64,000 nucleotides of DNA from Streptococcus equi subsp. equi (GCA_900637675.1 LR134389.1:124001-188000), one strand, 5' to 3'. Positions 33,166 through 42,532 are shown, counted from the stretch's first letter. Notes: generated by a model from the sequence alone, not told the origin. A program made the numbers and translations.

Positions 33166-33167
33166 CC

Positions 33168-34461
33168 TTGGAGATTATCTTTTCAAACAAACAAAAAGAC
33201 ATCATTAGACGCCCTTTTAACTACGAATTAGAAGTCAACGAGGGCACTTGACACCTCGTAGTGGAAAGACGACCGCAGGTCACTTTAGATATGCAAGATA
33301 TCTAATTGAGTCGGAGGACGAAAACCACCTCGTGACAGCTTATAATCAAGAACAAGCTTATCGTTTGTTTATTGATGGAGACGGTACAGGTTTGATGCAC
33401 ATCTTTGACGGCAGCTGCGAGATCAAGCACGATGAGCGAGGAGATCACCTACTGATTGCGACACCAAAAGGCAATAAGCGTGTCTATTACAAGGGCGGAG
33501 GTAAAGTTAACTCAGTTGGTGCTATTACCGGTATGTCTTTAGGCTCAGTAGTCTTTTGTGAGATTAATCTACTGCATATGGACTTTATCCAGGAGTGTTT
33601 TAGGCGTACCTGGGCGGCTAAACTGCGTTATCACTTAGCAGACCTTAACCCTCCTGCGCCACAGCACCCAGTAATAAAAGATGTCTTTGATGTGCAAAAT
33701 ACACGATGGACTCATTGGACCATGGACGATAATCCAATATTAACTGCGGAGCGTAAGCAAAATATTATCAACAGTCTTAAAAAAATCCATATCTTTACAA
33801 ACGCGACGTGCTTGGTCAGCGTGTCATGCCTCAAGGAGTTATCTATGGTTTATTTGACCTTGATAAAAATGTCTTAGATGTCCTGATTGGTGAACCTGTG
33901 GAGATGTATTTTTGCGCGGACGGAGGTCAATCAGACGCGACATCTATGTCTTGCAACATCGTAACGAGAGTTAGAGATAATGGAAAAGTTAACTTCCATC
34001 TTAATCGTGTTGCCCATTATTATCACAGTGGTGCAGATACTGGTCAGGTCAAAGCCATGTCAACATACGCCAGAGAACTTAAGGCTTTCATGGACTGGTG
34101 TGTTAAAAAATATCAGCTTCGATATTCGGATGTCTTCATCGACCCTGCGTGTAAGGCTTTGCGGGAGGAATTGCATGCTATTGGTGTTCTGACGACTGGA
34201 GCACCGAATAATGCTCATGATGTGAGTAGTAAGGCTAAAGGCATCGAAGTTGGGATAGAACGTGGCCAGACTTTGATTTCAGACGGTGATTTTTATCTAG
34301 TAAATCACAAAGAGGAAAAATATGATCATTATCATTTCCTGAAGGAATTGGGGCTTTATAGCCGCGATGATAAAGGTAAACCAATAGACGCAAACAACCA
34401 CGCAATGGACGAATTCAGATACTCGGTCAATGTCTTTGTAGGACGATACAAAATGAAATAG
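33168..34461 (+). pseudogene. Terminase large subunit, two frameshifts
   Basis: Packaging ATPase/nuclease split into three frames. MEIIFSNKQ... (TTG 33168) stops at TGA 33249-33251 just where Walker A should follow; the continuation TPRSGKTTAGHF is in another frame from 33248, consistent with a 5-base insertion (TTGAC). At 33779-33785 a run of seven A's, where eight are needed, shifts the frame again; the nuclease part (LGQRVMPQGVIYGLFDL..., 33808-34461) resumes in the third frame. All segments otherwise keep strong family similarity. As sequenced no full-length terminase can be made. Confidence 0.88.
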
Positions 34462-34470
34462 GAGGTAGTC

Positions 34471-35970
34471 ATGTTTAGAAACCTCTGGACTAAAATAAAA
34501 GGGGTGATGCAAAAAATGGGATTGATAAAAGGCTTAAAAGATTTGAGTCTACACCGCAAAATTGAACTATCTGATAAACACTATGATAGTATCCAAATTT
34601 GGAAAGAGTTGTATCAAGGCTATCACGATAAAATACACGATTACTATGAGAAATCTATCTTAGATGGTCGTAAAAAGAAGAAGCGTTTGACTTTGAATAT
34701 GCCTAAAGTTGTGACCTCAGAGCTTGCTACATTGATTTTTAATGAAAAATGTGAAATTAACATTGGTTCTGAAAATGAGAGTTTGACAAAGCTCATCACT
34801 GAAACGTTAGAGAAAAATAATTTTACTCAGGAGTTTCAACGCTTCTTAGAATATAGTTTCGCCTTGGGAGGTATGGCAATCAAAGCATATCTCAAAAAGG
34901 ACGGTACTATCGGTCTTAATTTTGTACAAGCTGATAGTTTTATTCCGATTTCGTGGGATAATGCCGGGATTAGCGAGGCAGTATTTGTTGACACGCAGTA
35001 TCGTGGAAAATACAAGTACACGCATTTGGAGTGGCATACTTGGGAAAGTGAGTTGTATGTAGTTGCTCACGAGTTGTTTAGAACTGACAAGTCAAATGAT
35101 GATGTTGGCATTCGCGTACCGATAACAGAGATTTATCCAGATTTAAAATCACGAGTAGTCATCGAAAAACTATCAAGACCGCTATTTGTTTACCTCAAAC
35201 CTAATTCGGCAAACAACATTGATCTATCAAGTCCGCTAGGGATTTCAATCTATCACAATTCGTTTGATACCTTGCGAGCGATTGATATTGCCTACGATAG
35301 CTTTGAGCGTGAGTTTCGACTTGGCCGTAAGAGGATATTGGTTCCAGCGACTGCCATTCGTACTGTAGTGGATAGCGAGGGGAATTTCCACCGCTATTTT
35401 GACGCAACAGACGAAACATATGAGGCTTTCCACACAGGTGAAGACAGCAAAATTCAAGATATCAAAGATATTAGTGTTGAATTGCGAGTTGATGAACATA
35501 TTGCAGCTATTAACGCACTGTTGAACTTACTTAGTATGCAGATTGGCTTTAGCCCAGGTTCTTTCAGTTTCGATGGAGTATCGGGTGTCAAGACAGCCAC
35601 CGAGGTTATCTCTGAGAATTCTAAGACATTCCGCACGAAGCAATCTCATGAAACGATGGTAGAAGCAACATTGAAAAATCTTGTTGCGATTATCGTTGAT
35701 TTTGGGGATCTTTATGGTTTGATCGAGGGTGAGAGTAAGTATAATGTAACTGTAACGTTTGACGACTCTATTGCGCAGGACAGAACCCAGGACGCTCAGT
35801 ATTATATAGGGTTGGTCGCAGCTGGGTTAATCAGCAAGAAAAAAGCTATGATGAAGCTGTTTAATCTGTCAGAAGAAGATGCAGAGTTGGAAATCCAAAC
35901 TATCCACGAGGAAAGCCGGACAACAAACGATATGTCAATTGATTTATTTGGTTTGGACGGTGATGCTTAG
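34471..35970 (+). CDS. Portal protein (SPP1 gp6-like)
   Basis: 499 residues. The dodecameric portal forms the DNA channel at one capsid vertex. Family pattern: NMPKVVTSELATLIFNEKCE, GIKTATEV-like SGVKTATEVISENSKTF and an acidic, helical C-terminus. RBS AGGAGG precedes ATG 34471; it overlaps the minor capsid gene by one base. Confidence 0.9.
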   Translation: MFRNLWTKIKGVMQKMGLIKGLKDLSLHRKIELSDKHYDSIQIWKELYQGYHDKIHDYYEKSILDGRKKKKRLTLNMPKVVTSELATLIFNEKCEINIGSENESLTKLITETLEKNNFTQEFQRFLEYSFALGGMAIKAYLKKDGTIGLNFVQADSFIPISWDNAGISEAVFVDTQYRGKYKYTHLEWHTWESELYVVAHELFRTDKSNDDVGIRVPITEIYPDLKSRVVIEKLSRPLFVYLKPNSANNIDLSSPLGISIYHNSFDTLRAIDIAYDSFEREFRLGRKRILVPATAIRTVVDSEGNFHRYFDATDETYEAFHTGEDSKIQDIKDISVELRVDEHIAAINALLNLLSMQIGFSPGSFSFDGVSGVKTATEVISENSKTFRTKQSHETMVEATLKNLVAIIVDFGDLYGLIEGESKYNVTVTFDDSIAQDRTQDAQYYIGLVAAGLISKKKAMMKLFNLSEEDAELEIQTIHEESRTTNDMSIDLFGLDGDA

Positions 35971-37580
35971 TGGATTATGATACTCATATCCAGCTGTCTT
36001 TTGACTTAATAGAGCTTTATTCTGATGTCGAACGTGAATTGTTGACGTCAATAGGTCGCAGGTTTGCAAAACACTATGACGAAATGGTAGCTGGCGACAT
36101 CATGGATTGGCAAATTAGGCAATTACTCGAAGTTGGAGAGCTGAGAAAAGAGCACATCGAAATCATGCGAAAAAGTGCACGCGTGAGTCGTGAGCGTATG
36201 ATTGAGATGCTGACGGAGGCAGGTTATACCTCCGCAGGAAGGTATGAGGATTTTTTTAAAGAGGCATACGTTAAAGGTTTAATCAAGCTCAATCCATCTG
36301 CTGCAGACAACAGCATGAGGTTGTTGCGAGTGTTAAATACTTACATCAATCAAGCTGAGGACACACTTAATCTTGTCAATACGACCATGTTACAGTCTGG
36401 CCAAGATACTTTTTTAGATACAGTCAATCAAGTTGTTGCTTATGTTTCTACAGGTATCAAGACCCCACAAGTTGCTATGCGTGACGCTCTAAAAAATGCT
36501 GGTCAAAAGGGCCTTACAGTCTTTCGTGCTAAAAATGGCGCCCAGTGGTCAACGGAGACTTATCTCAATATGATCACTCGGACGATGAACTCTAACATTT
36601 CTAACGCTATGGAAGATGAGCGTAGGCATGAGTATGGTGTTGATTACATCGAGGTATCTAGCCATGCTGGCGCACGTCCAAGGTGTGCTCCTTATCAAGG
36701 TCGGATATATTACGATGGTGTCGGAGATGATCCGCTAGAGAAATACCCGCACTTCTCAGAGACTTCTTATGGCGAAGCTGCTGGATTGTTTGGCGTTAAT
36801 TGCGGTCATCATAAATATCCTTACGTCCCAGGTATGAGTAAACAGACCTTTTTCCCTTACAGTAAAAGCGAAAACGATAAAACCTATGCAGAGTCGCAGG
36901 TACAACGTAAATTAGAACGGGAAGTTAAGCAGCTGAAACGGGAACGAGCAATTCTAACTGCTGCGAAGGACAAAGAGGGGGCTAAATTAGCTTCTCAACG
37001 CTTGGAGAACAAGTGGCAGGAATTGCGTCAGTTTACTGCTCAAACAGGCAGAACGAGACGATACGACCGCGAGAAATCGCTAAATACTATTTTGTCTGAG
37101 GACAAGAAAAAAGCCATTGTCAAAGATAATTTGAAAATCAGAGATGAGTATCGAGCGATTAAGAAAGCTATCCCTGAAGTAGCTCCTAAAAATCTTGAAA
37201 CCTATTATGATATGCGTTATAATGGTGGCAAGATATACGAGGATTTAGTTAGGGATTACAAAGACTATATAAGATGGTCTAAAGCTGAATTTCCTACTAA
37301 AAAATCTTTTGAAGGGCATATTGATAGTCACTTAAAAGAGTTTCCAGGATTGACTGGTAAACAATATCAGAAAAAGGCTGCTGACTTATTATCTAGACCG
37401 ATAACTGATAATATTTTAGGTTATGATACAGATTCTAGACGTGTTAGGTATGACTTAGAAAATAACATTTTTGCTTTAGGGCGCGTTAAACAAGGTACGA
37501 TTACGACTATGCTGAAACCAAAGGAAGGGGTTGATTACTTTGACAATGACTGGAAAAGAGAGTTTGATAATCTTAAATGA
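35970..37580 (+). CDS. Minor capsid protein with C-terminal nuclease-toxin-like domain
   Basis: 536 residues. Residues 1-340 are SPP1 gp7/phage minor capsid protein 2 (ITRTMNSNISNAMEDERRHE, HAGARPRCAPYQGRIYYDG, GVNCGHHKYPYVPG). After a charged linker, residues about 400-536 form an extra domain with His450 (FEGHIDSH), RRVRYD (490-495) and GTITTMLKP (509-517). The H...R-Y-D...N-x-F...T pattern matches the barnase/EndoU/ColicinE5/RelE-like (BECR) nuclease domains attached to phage head proteins. It probably enters with or is carried on the virion. The overlapping downstream gene is CPCC-like. Start is TTG/GTG-type at 35970 (TAG-TGG overlap), with no better Met upstream. Confidence 0.85.
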   Translation: MDYDTHIQLSFDLIELYSDVERELLTSIGRRFAKHYDEMVAGDIMDWQIRQLLEVGELRKEHIEIMRKSARVSRERMIEMLTEAGYTSAGRYEDFFKEAYVKGLIKLNPSAADNSMRLLRVLNTYINQAEDTLNLVNTTMLQSGQDTFLDTVNQVVAYVSTGIKTPQVAMRDALKNAGQKGLTVFRAKNGAQWSTETYLNMITRTMNSNISNAMEDERRHEYGVDYIEVSSHAGARPRCAPYQGRIYYDGVGDDPLEKYPHFSETSYGEAAGLFGVNCGHHKYPYVPGMSKQTFFPYSKSENDKTYAESQVQRKLEREVKQLKRERAILTAAKDKEGAKLASQRLENKWQELRQFTAQTGRTRRYDREKSLNTILSEDKKKAIVKDNLKIRDEYRAIKKAIPEVAPKNLETYYDMRYNGGKIYEDLVRDYKDYIRWSKAEFPTKKSFEGHIDSHLKEFPGLTGKQYQKKAADLLSRPITDNILGYDTDSRRVRYDLENNIFALGRVKQGTITTMLKPKEGVDYFDNDWKREFDNLK

Positions 37581-37767
37581 TTTAGAATATGTCCATTGTC
37601 CTGTTTGTGGAACTTTGACCGAGGTTTATGATATTTGCGATACTTGTAAATGGCAGAATACCGGTGAGACAAATATTGATGGCGGTCCTAATTATATTAC
37701 ACTTGAGGAAGCACGACGAAGGTGGGCAAATGGTGAACCTTTGCGCAACTTTTTTAAAGACCAATAA
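37546..37767 (+). CDS. CPCC-family cysteine-rich protein, putative immunity protein
   Basis: 73 residues starting in the last 35 bases of the capsid-toxin gene. CPVCG (residues ~16) and CDTCKWQN form a zinc ribbon, followed by DGGPNYITLEEARRRWANGE, the signature of CPCC proteins, which occur next to polymorphic toxins. Possible TTG starts at 37531 and 37540 exist. A terminator follows at once, so it ends a transcription unit with the toxin-bearing gene. Neutralising the BECR-like domain is an inference. Confidence 0.72.
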   Translation: MTGKESLIILNDLEYVHCPVCGTLTEVYDICDTCKWQNTGETNIDGGPNYITLEEARRRWANGEPLRNFFKDQ

Positions 37768-37770
37768 TAC

Positions 37771-37796
37771 AAGCACTGTAACAGTGCTTTTTTTTG
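37771..37796 (+). terminator. Terminator after the CPCC gene
   Basis: AAGCACTG and CAGTGCTT form a perfect stem with loop TAA and an eight-base T-run, in the middle of the head gene operon. Readthrough must occur for capsid expression, or the downstream genes have their own promoter. Confidence 0.85.
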
Positions 37797-37819
37797 TACT
37801 CAAAAAAGGAGAGAGTAAA

Positions 37820-38104
37820 ATGAACAAACGAATTGAAAAGAAGCGTCGCACACAAATGATGTTAGACAGAATCTTGCGCATTGTAGAATTGATGTCGCAA
37901 GCAACTGACGACAACTTTGCTATCTTGGAAAAGCGCTTAGAAAAAGCTGAAAAACGTAACGAAGAGCTTATGGAAATCATCTTAGTAAACGTTAAAGAGG
38001 TAAATAACCGCTTTGACGAGCTAGAAATCTGCCAGAAGATTGTTGAAGATGATGTCGCAGAGCTCAAAAAAGCTAAGAAAAAAGGCTGGTTCAGCCGGAA
38101 ATAA
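37820..38104 (+). CDS. Coiled-coil phage protein
   Basis: 94 residues with a long coil (NFAILEKRLEKAEKRNEEL) and a basic C-terminus (KKKGWFSRK). ATG 37820 after AAAGGAGAG. Not recognised; lies between head genes. Confidence 0.7.
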   Translation: MNKRIEKKRRTQMMLDRILRIVELMSQATDDNFAILEKRLEKAEKRNEELMEIILVNVKEVNNRFDELEICQKIVEDDVAELKKAKKKGWFSRK

Positions 38105-38189
38105 CTTAATCGTGTCGAATTCGATGCGGTTTTATTTTGCCCTGCCGCATGGCGATAAACTAGGTAAAAATAAAAGAAAGAGGTCTAAA

Positions 38190-38429
38190 ATGGCTGTTAT
38201 TATCGTACAAACACGAGGCGGAGATATTGAAGTTCCCACCCCATTACCAGCAATGCAAGCTAATAAAGCGATTCAAAGTCAATTATTCGATAAGGAGCTG
38301 ACTTTTTTATGCGTGGATAATCATGCTTTTGCTAAAACTGAGGTTTTACACGTTTTGGTCGAAACAGAAGAAGATGAAGAATTACCACAGTCAAAACATA
38401 AGGAGGAAGAAACATGCTACATGGATTAA
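38190..38429 (+). CDS. Phage protein, unknown
   Basis: 79 residues (MAVIIVQTRGGDIEVPTPLP...), acidic C-terminus. ATG 38190 after AAAGAGG is preferred to the longer reading. It overlaps the scaffold gene by 16 bases. Confidence 0.65.
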   Translation: MAVIIVQTRGGDIEVPTPLPAMQANKAIQSQLFDKELTFLCVDNHAFAKTEVLHVLVETEEDEELPQSKHKEEETCYMD

Positions 38430-39016
38430 AACACCGTTTGTTTAAACTAGCCCCAGATACTGGAGCAGGCGGAGGCGCTGAAGTTACTAGCGAGACTAAC
38501 GCTGAAGCTGGACGAGTTGAGCAAACAGTATCGCAACAACAAGCTGATCCGGTTGATACTGAGGCAATCAAAAATCAAGCAATTAATGAGGTTCTAAGTC
38601 AACTAGGTGTTTCTTCGGTAGAAGATGCCAAAGCAAATCTAGCTTCTTGGAATGAATATCAAGAAGGTCAGAAAACAGAGCTTCAAAAAATTCAAGATAG
38701 TTTGACTGTGGCTAATAACTCTTTGGCTGAGCGCGACACTATGATTGCTAGCTTACAAGCTCAGTTAGCTGCTGCTCAAATGGGAGTGCCTGCGGAAAAC
38801 ACCTCCGATGTTATCACTTTGGCCAATAGTTTGGTCCACGATAAAACAGACATCAATGCAGCGATTACTACCGTACTTGAGAAATATCCTCATTTCAAAG
38901 GAGGTGATGCCGATGTAGCTGATAAACCTAACTTTGTGACTCAAACTCAGAGTCAAACGGAAACGACGGAAGACGCTTTTTTTAAAGCGTTAGGACTAAC
39001 AATTAAGGAGGACTAA
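38414..39016 (+). CDS. Capsid scaffold protein
   Basis: 200 residues, helical and acidic with Q-rich coil (EYQEGQKTELQKIQDSL), located directly before the major capsid gene as scaffolds of this phage type are. It directs procapsid assembly and then leaves. Confidence 0.8.
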   Translation: MLHGLKHRLFKLAPDTGAGGGAEVTSETNAEAGRVEQTVSQQQADPVDTEAIKNQAINEVLSQLGVSSVEDAKANLASWNEYQEGQKTELQKIQDSLTVANNSLAERDTMIASLQAQLAAAQMGVPAENTSDVITLANSLVHDKTDINAAITTVLEKYPHFKGGDADVADKPNFVTQTQSQTETTEDAFFKALGLTIKED

Positions 39017-39017
39017 T

Positions 39018-39890
39018 ATGTCAATCAATTATATTACTAAACATGAAGGAATATTCGAAAAGAAACTAATGCAAGGCGCTTTGACGTCTAACTTAGAGAC
39101 ACCAAAAGTCAACTGGTTAGGTGCAAAGTCTTTTGAGCTACCAACCATCTCGGTGACTGGCTATAAGGCGCACACACGCTCAAAAGGGTATAACGCAGGT
39201 ACTGTATCTAACGATAAAAATACTTATACGCTCGGCTTTGATCGTGACGTAGAGTTTTTTGTGGATAAGGCAGACGTCGATGAGACTAACCAAGAGCTGT
39301 CTATGGCTAACATCTCAAACACTTTTATCACAGAGCATGCAACGCCAGAAGTTGACGCTTATCGCTTTTCGAAGATTGCCACAAATGCGATCGATAATAG
39401 CCATTTTAAGCAGGAAGATGACTACTCTACTACTAATGTTTATGAGCGCTTAAAAGCTGCTATTTTGCCTATTCGCAAGTACGGAGCTGGCAATATCATT
39501 ATCTATGTCTCCAGTGAGATTATGGACTTTTTGGAGCGCTCAAAGGACTTTACACGCTCAATCGCGACAACATCACCGCAAGGGATTGATACTCGTGTGA
39601 CATCTCTTGACGGAGTGCAGCTCATAGAGGTTTGGGACGATGCCCGCTTTAAGACTAAATTTGATTTTACGACAGGCTTTGTCAAAGATGGCAGCGGTAA
39701 AGACATTAACTTTTTGATTGTGGCCAAGCCTGCGGTTATTGCAAAAGCTAAATTTAACTCTATTTATCTTTTTGCACCAGGTCAGCACACCGAAGGGGAC
39801 GGGTATCTATATCAAAATCGCTTGTATCACGACCTTTTTGTGCTTAAATCTAAACAAGATGGGGTTTATGTATCCCATAAATCAGCTTAG
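39018..39890 (+). CDS. Major capsid protein
   Basis: 290 residues, one base after the scaffold gene with AAGGAGG. Sequence such as KVNWLGAKSFELPTISVTGY and TYTLGFDRDVEFFVDKADVD is typical of the coat proteins of Sfi11/SPP1-like streptococcal phages. It forms the icosahedral shell with an HK97-type fold by family inference. Confidence 0.88.
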   Translation: MSINYITKHEGIFEKKLMQGALTSNLETPKVNWLGAKSFELPTISVTGYKAHTRSKGYNAGTVSNDKNTYTLGFDRDVEFFVDKADVDETNQELSMANISNTFITEHATPEVDAYRFSKIATNAIDNSHFKQEDDYSTTNVYERLKAAILPIRKYGAGNIIIYVSSEIMDFLERSKDFTRSIATTSPQGIDTRVTSLDGVQLIEVWDDARFKTKFDFTTGFVKDGSGKDINFLIVAKPAVIAKAKFNSIYLFAPGQHTEGDGYLYQNRLYHDLFVLKSKQDGVYVSHKSA

Positions 39891-39900
39891 GAGGTTAACG

Positions 39901-40149
39901 ATGAAAACATACGAGAAGGACAATCAAGTCTATAAAGTACAAGAAGGCAGCGAGCTGGAAATTCAGCTGATTGCCGACGGCTTTAAAGAAATTATTGAAG
40001 CAAACGAAAAGGAAACTGATATCACTAAAATGAAGCTTGATAAGCTAAAGGCTTATGCTGAAAATGAAGGCATTATAATTCCTGAAGATATTAAGAAAAA
40101 AGAAGATGTTTTAGCTTTTATTAAGGAACAGCAGCAGAGAGGTGAGTAG
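39901..40149 (+). CDS. HeH/SAP-like small head protein
   Basis: 82 residues. Residues ~40-75 (MKLDKLKAYAENEGIIIPED) resemble the HeH/SAP helix-extended-loop-helix motif of DNA-binding Rho-N/LEM type. RBS GGAGG precedes. It sits between capsid and connector genes. Confidence 0.7.
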   Translation: MKTYEKDNQVYKVQEGSELEIQLIADGFKEIIEANEKETDITKMKLDKLKAYAENEGIIIPEDIKKKEDVLAFIKEQQQRGE

Positions 40150-40151
40150 TG

Positions 40152-40538
40152 ATGCTCACCTTTGATTTTTACAATAAGGGATATTGTGGCTCACAGCTGA
40201 ATGAAGAAAAGTTCGGGGAGCTGTCAAAACGTGCTGAGCGTAAAATTTTGGCACTTATTGGCTTGAAAAAGGAGCAAGTGAAGAATTTGCCACTTGATAT
40301 TTTAGAGGCGGTAAAAATGGCTGTCTGCGCCCAAATTGAGTATCTTAACGCAATAGGCGTTGAAAGTGCTATCGGAGTAACCTCTGTAACCCAAGCTAAA
40401 GTCGGCAATTTTAGTTACACAGACGGAAAGAAAGCGACTGTATCAGCTAGTGTTGGCTCTGTTGGTGTTAGCCCTGACGTGCTAGACTATCTGCTTCCGA
40501 GTGGATTGTTATACAAGGGGGTGAATACGAGATGGTAA
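40152..40538 (+). CDS. Head-tail connector protein
   Basis: 128 residues, alpha-helical gp6/gp15-like adaptor (DILEAVKMAVCAQIEYLNAI). Binds the portal to make the neck, by position. ATG 40152 chosen over GTG 40149, which overlaps the previous stop. Confidence 0.8.
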   Translation: MLTFDFYNKGYCGSQLNEEKFGELSKRAERKILALIGLKKEQVKNLPLDILEAVKMAVCAQIEYLNAIGVESAIGVTSVTQAKVGNFSYTDGKKATVSASVGSVGVSPDVLDYLLPSGLLYKGVNTRW

Positions 40539-40876
40539 AAGAAGTCAAACCTATCCCTAAAGAGTTATTAGTTGACACAGTTACTTATCTAGCAGTTGGC
40601 AACAAAGACAGCTGGGGAGCAGAAACGGTAGTATCTACAGAATTGTCACAGGTGTTAGTACAACCTAGAAGCAGTATCCAACGTGGGCAACAAAACGAGA
40701 GTAATAGCTACGAGTTGTTACTCTTTTTTGATTGTGTAAACTCGTTACCAGTAGATCATCAGTTTAAGGTTGACGACAAAATTAGTTATCTAGGAAAAGA
40801 GTATCGTATCGCAAGTGTTGAGGTACTAAAAGCTTTTGACCAGTCGCCACATCACTATGAGGTGATGCTAGAATGA
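40532..40876 (+). CDS. Head closure (minor capsid) protein
   Basis: 114 residues, mainly beta, second in the four-gene neck cassette. HHYEVMLE end and QPRSSIQRGQQNESNSYELL core are usual in streptococcal phage head-closure proteins. Overlaps the next gene by ATGA. Confidence 0.75.
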   Translation: MVKEVKPIPKELLVDTVTYLAVGNKDSWGAETVVSTELSQVLVQPRSSIQRGQQNESNSYELLLFFDCVNSLPVDHQFKVDDKISYLGKEYRIASVEVLKAFDQSPHHYEVMLE

Positions 40877-41226
40877 TAGGTTTTAAGGTTGAAGTCATCT
40901 TTAACGCTAGTAAATTGATTGCCAAGAGTGAAGCATCTGCAAAGACAGCTCGCTTTGCTTTAAGTGGTCAAATCAAAAAGGATAGTGACAAGTATATTCC
41001 TGCTCGTGAGTGGAATCTGCGAGATAGCGGAAGAGTAACTGAACGCTCAGTATCTTGGCATACACCGTACGCTAGACGACTCTACTACAATCCTCAGTAT
41101 AACTTTAGCAAGGATAAGAATCCGAATGCACAAGGCAAGTGGTTTGAGGTTGCTAAAGCAAATCATGCAGAGCATTGGTATGAGCTAACAAAGAAAGCCT
41201 ATGGTGCTGAGTTTAGAGGAGATTAA
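40873..41226 (+). CDS. Minor capsid / tail completion protein (gp10-like)
   Basis: 117 residues with YIPAREWNLRDSGRV and SWHTPYARRLYYNPQYNF, the minor-capsid pattern of this phage type. Third gene of the neck cassette. Confidence 0.8.
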   Translation: MIGFKVEVIFNASKLIAKSEASAKTARFALSGQIKKDSDKYIPAREWNLRDSGRVTERSVSWHTPYARRLYYNPQYNFSKDKNPNAQGKWFEVAKANHAEHWYELTKKAYGAEFRGD

Positions 41227-41228
41227 TC

Positions 41229-41597
41229 ATGACATTTATTGATTTTTTGCTCAGAAAAGTTCAAGAAGTGAGCGGAGCGGAACCGGTCCTTGGCATTATG
41301 GGGAATAGTGATAAGGTTGCTATTATCCCTATGGCTGGAAATTTTGACAATCGAGCTCTTGACGAAAGTAAGATTAGGATTTTTACTTTCCAAGTTTTGG
41401 CCAAGAGTAAAAAACAGCAGGAAGCTTTTTTGACAACAGAAAACTTGGTCAATGGTCTAGACGGTCTATCAAATGAGCCGTTTACTGGAGGATATCTCAT
41501 TAAGCTGGAGTGTACGACGACCACTAACTTTGTTGAAAAAGATAGTGACAAAAATTATTTATATACAGCTCTTTTCAGAGCAGAATTAGGAGGATAA
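41229..41597 (+). CDS. Tail terminator-like minor capsid protein
   Basis: 122 residues preceding the major tail gene by three bases. It resembles the tail completion protein that caps tail tubes in siphoviruses (QAFLTTENLVNGLDGLSNEP). Position is the main evidence. Confidence 0.75.
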   Translation: MTFIDFLLRKVQEVSGAEPVLGIMGNSDKVAIIPMAGNFDNRALDESKIRIFTFQVLAKSKKQQEAFLTTENLVNGLDGLSNEPFTGGYLIKLECTTTTNFVEKDSDKNYLYTALFRAELGG

Positions 41598-41600
41598 GAA

Positions 41601-42098
41601 ATGGCAGCAGATAAGCCAACATTTTATTTACAATCCGAGCATAAGCTCGAAATTTCAGAAGATGGGAAAACCTGGATGCGCTTAGCTGGTGGTATCAGCG
41701 AGTTAGAACCAGACGGGAACGAAGAAGTATCACAAGATGCCTATCTTGACGGCTCTGAATCTGATGTTACAGGAGGTCAGCTTGTACTAGCCTTGACAGG
41801 ACATCGTTTAGTAGGTGATAAGGCTCAAGATTGGATCTATGCACGTCAATTCCAATATGGGGGCAAACGTCGTGGTTTTACGCGTTGGACATTACCTGGT
41901 GGTAAAACACAGTTTACCTTTGCATCTACATTTGCAAATATCAAAGGTCCATCAGGAGCGGCTAACGGTAAAGGTGAAATTGAATTTGAAATCCATTCAA
42001 ACGAAACACTTGTACCTAATAAAGTAGTTGTAGAAGTCACTAAGACAAACAAAGAACTTGCGTCTGAAGCACTTGGTTTAGAACGTCAAGAGCGATAA
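41601..42098 (+). CDS. Major tail protein
   Basis: 165 residues (FYLQSEHKLEISEDGKTWMR, YGGKRRGFTRWTLPGGKTQF), the tail tube subunit. RBS AGGAGGATAAG. It precedes the tail assembly chaperone pair, the standard order. Confidence 0.87.
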   Translation: MAADKPTFYLQSEHKLEISEDGKTWMRLAGGISELEPDGNEEVSQDAYLDGSESDVTGGQLVLALTGHRLVGDKAQDWIYARQFQYGGKRRGFTRWTLPGGKTQFTFASTFANIKGPSGAANGKGEIEFEIHSNETLVPNKVVVEVTKTNKELASEALGLERQER

Positions 42099-42117
42099 GT
42101 AGAAAGGATAGTCAGCA

Positions 42118-42525
42118 ATGGTGAGACAGTTTGAATTTAAGAAAACGGTTGAAGAAATTGAGATTGCAGGGGAAATCTACTTACTGCCTCTTGATGATGA
42201 TAACCTCTTACGTATCCAACGTGACTTTATTAGTTACGGAAAAGAGATCGAAGAACTCCAAAAAGTTGAGGTAGAAAAAGGAGATCCAGACGATCTGGCG
42301 GATAATCATAAGCAACAGCTTTTAGTAATGAAAAAGGTCATCGAGTCACCATTTGGAGAAGGGAGTTTTGAGAAACTTTACGAAGCATCAGGGCACTCTT
42401 TAATGAATATGGTTGACTTATTGGATTATCTTGTTGAGTTAGTCGCTGAAAAAGTTGAGCAAAATAAGGCTCGTGCCACTAAAGCAAAAGAGAAGTATTA
42501 CTCCTCGAAGCGCAAGAAAAAGTAG
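42118..42525 (+). CDS. Tail assembly chaperone
   Basis: 135 residues, acidic then very basic at the end (YYSSKRKKK). It and the next gene occupy the place of the gpG/gpGT chaperones before the tape measure. No slippery sequence for a fusion was evident at the junction. Confidence 0.75.
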   Translation: MVRQFEFKKTVEEIEIAGEIYLLPLDDDNLLRIQRDFISYGKEIEELQKVEVEKGDPDDLADNHKQQLLVMKKVIESPFGEGSFEKLYEASGHSLMNMVDLLDYLVELVAEKVEQNKARATKAKEKYYSSKRKKK

Positions 42526-42532
42526 GTAGCTT

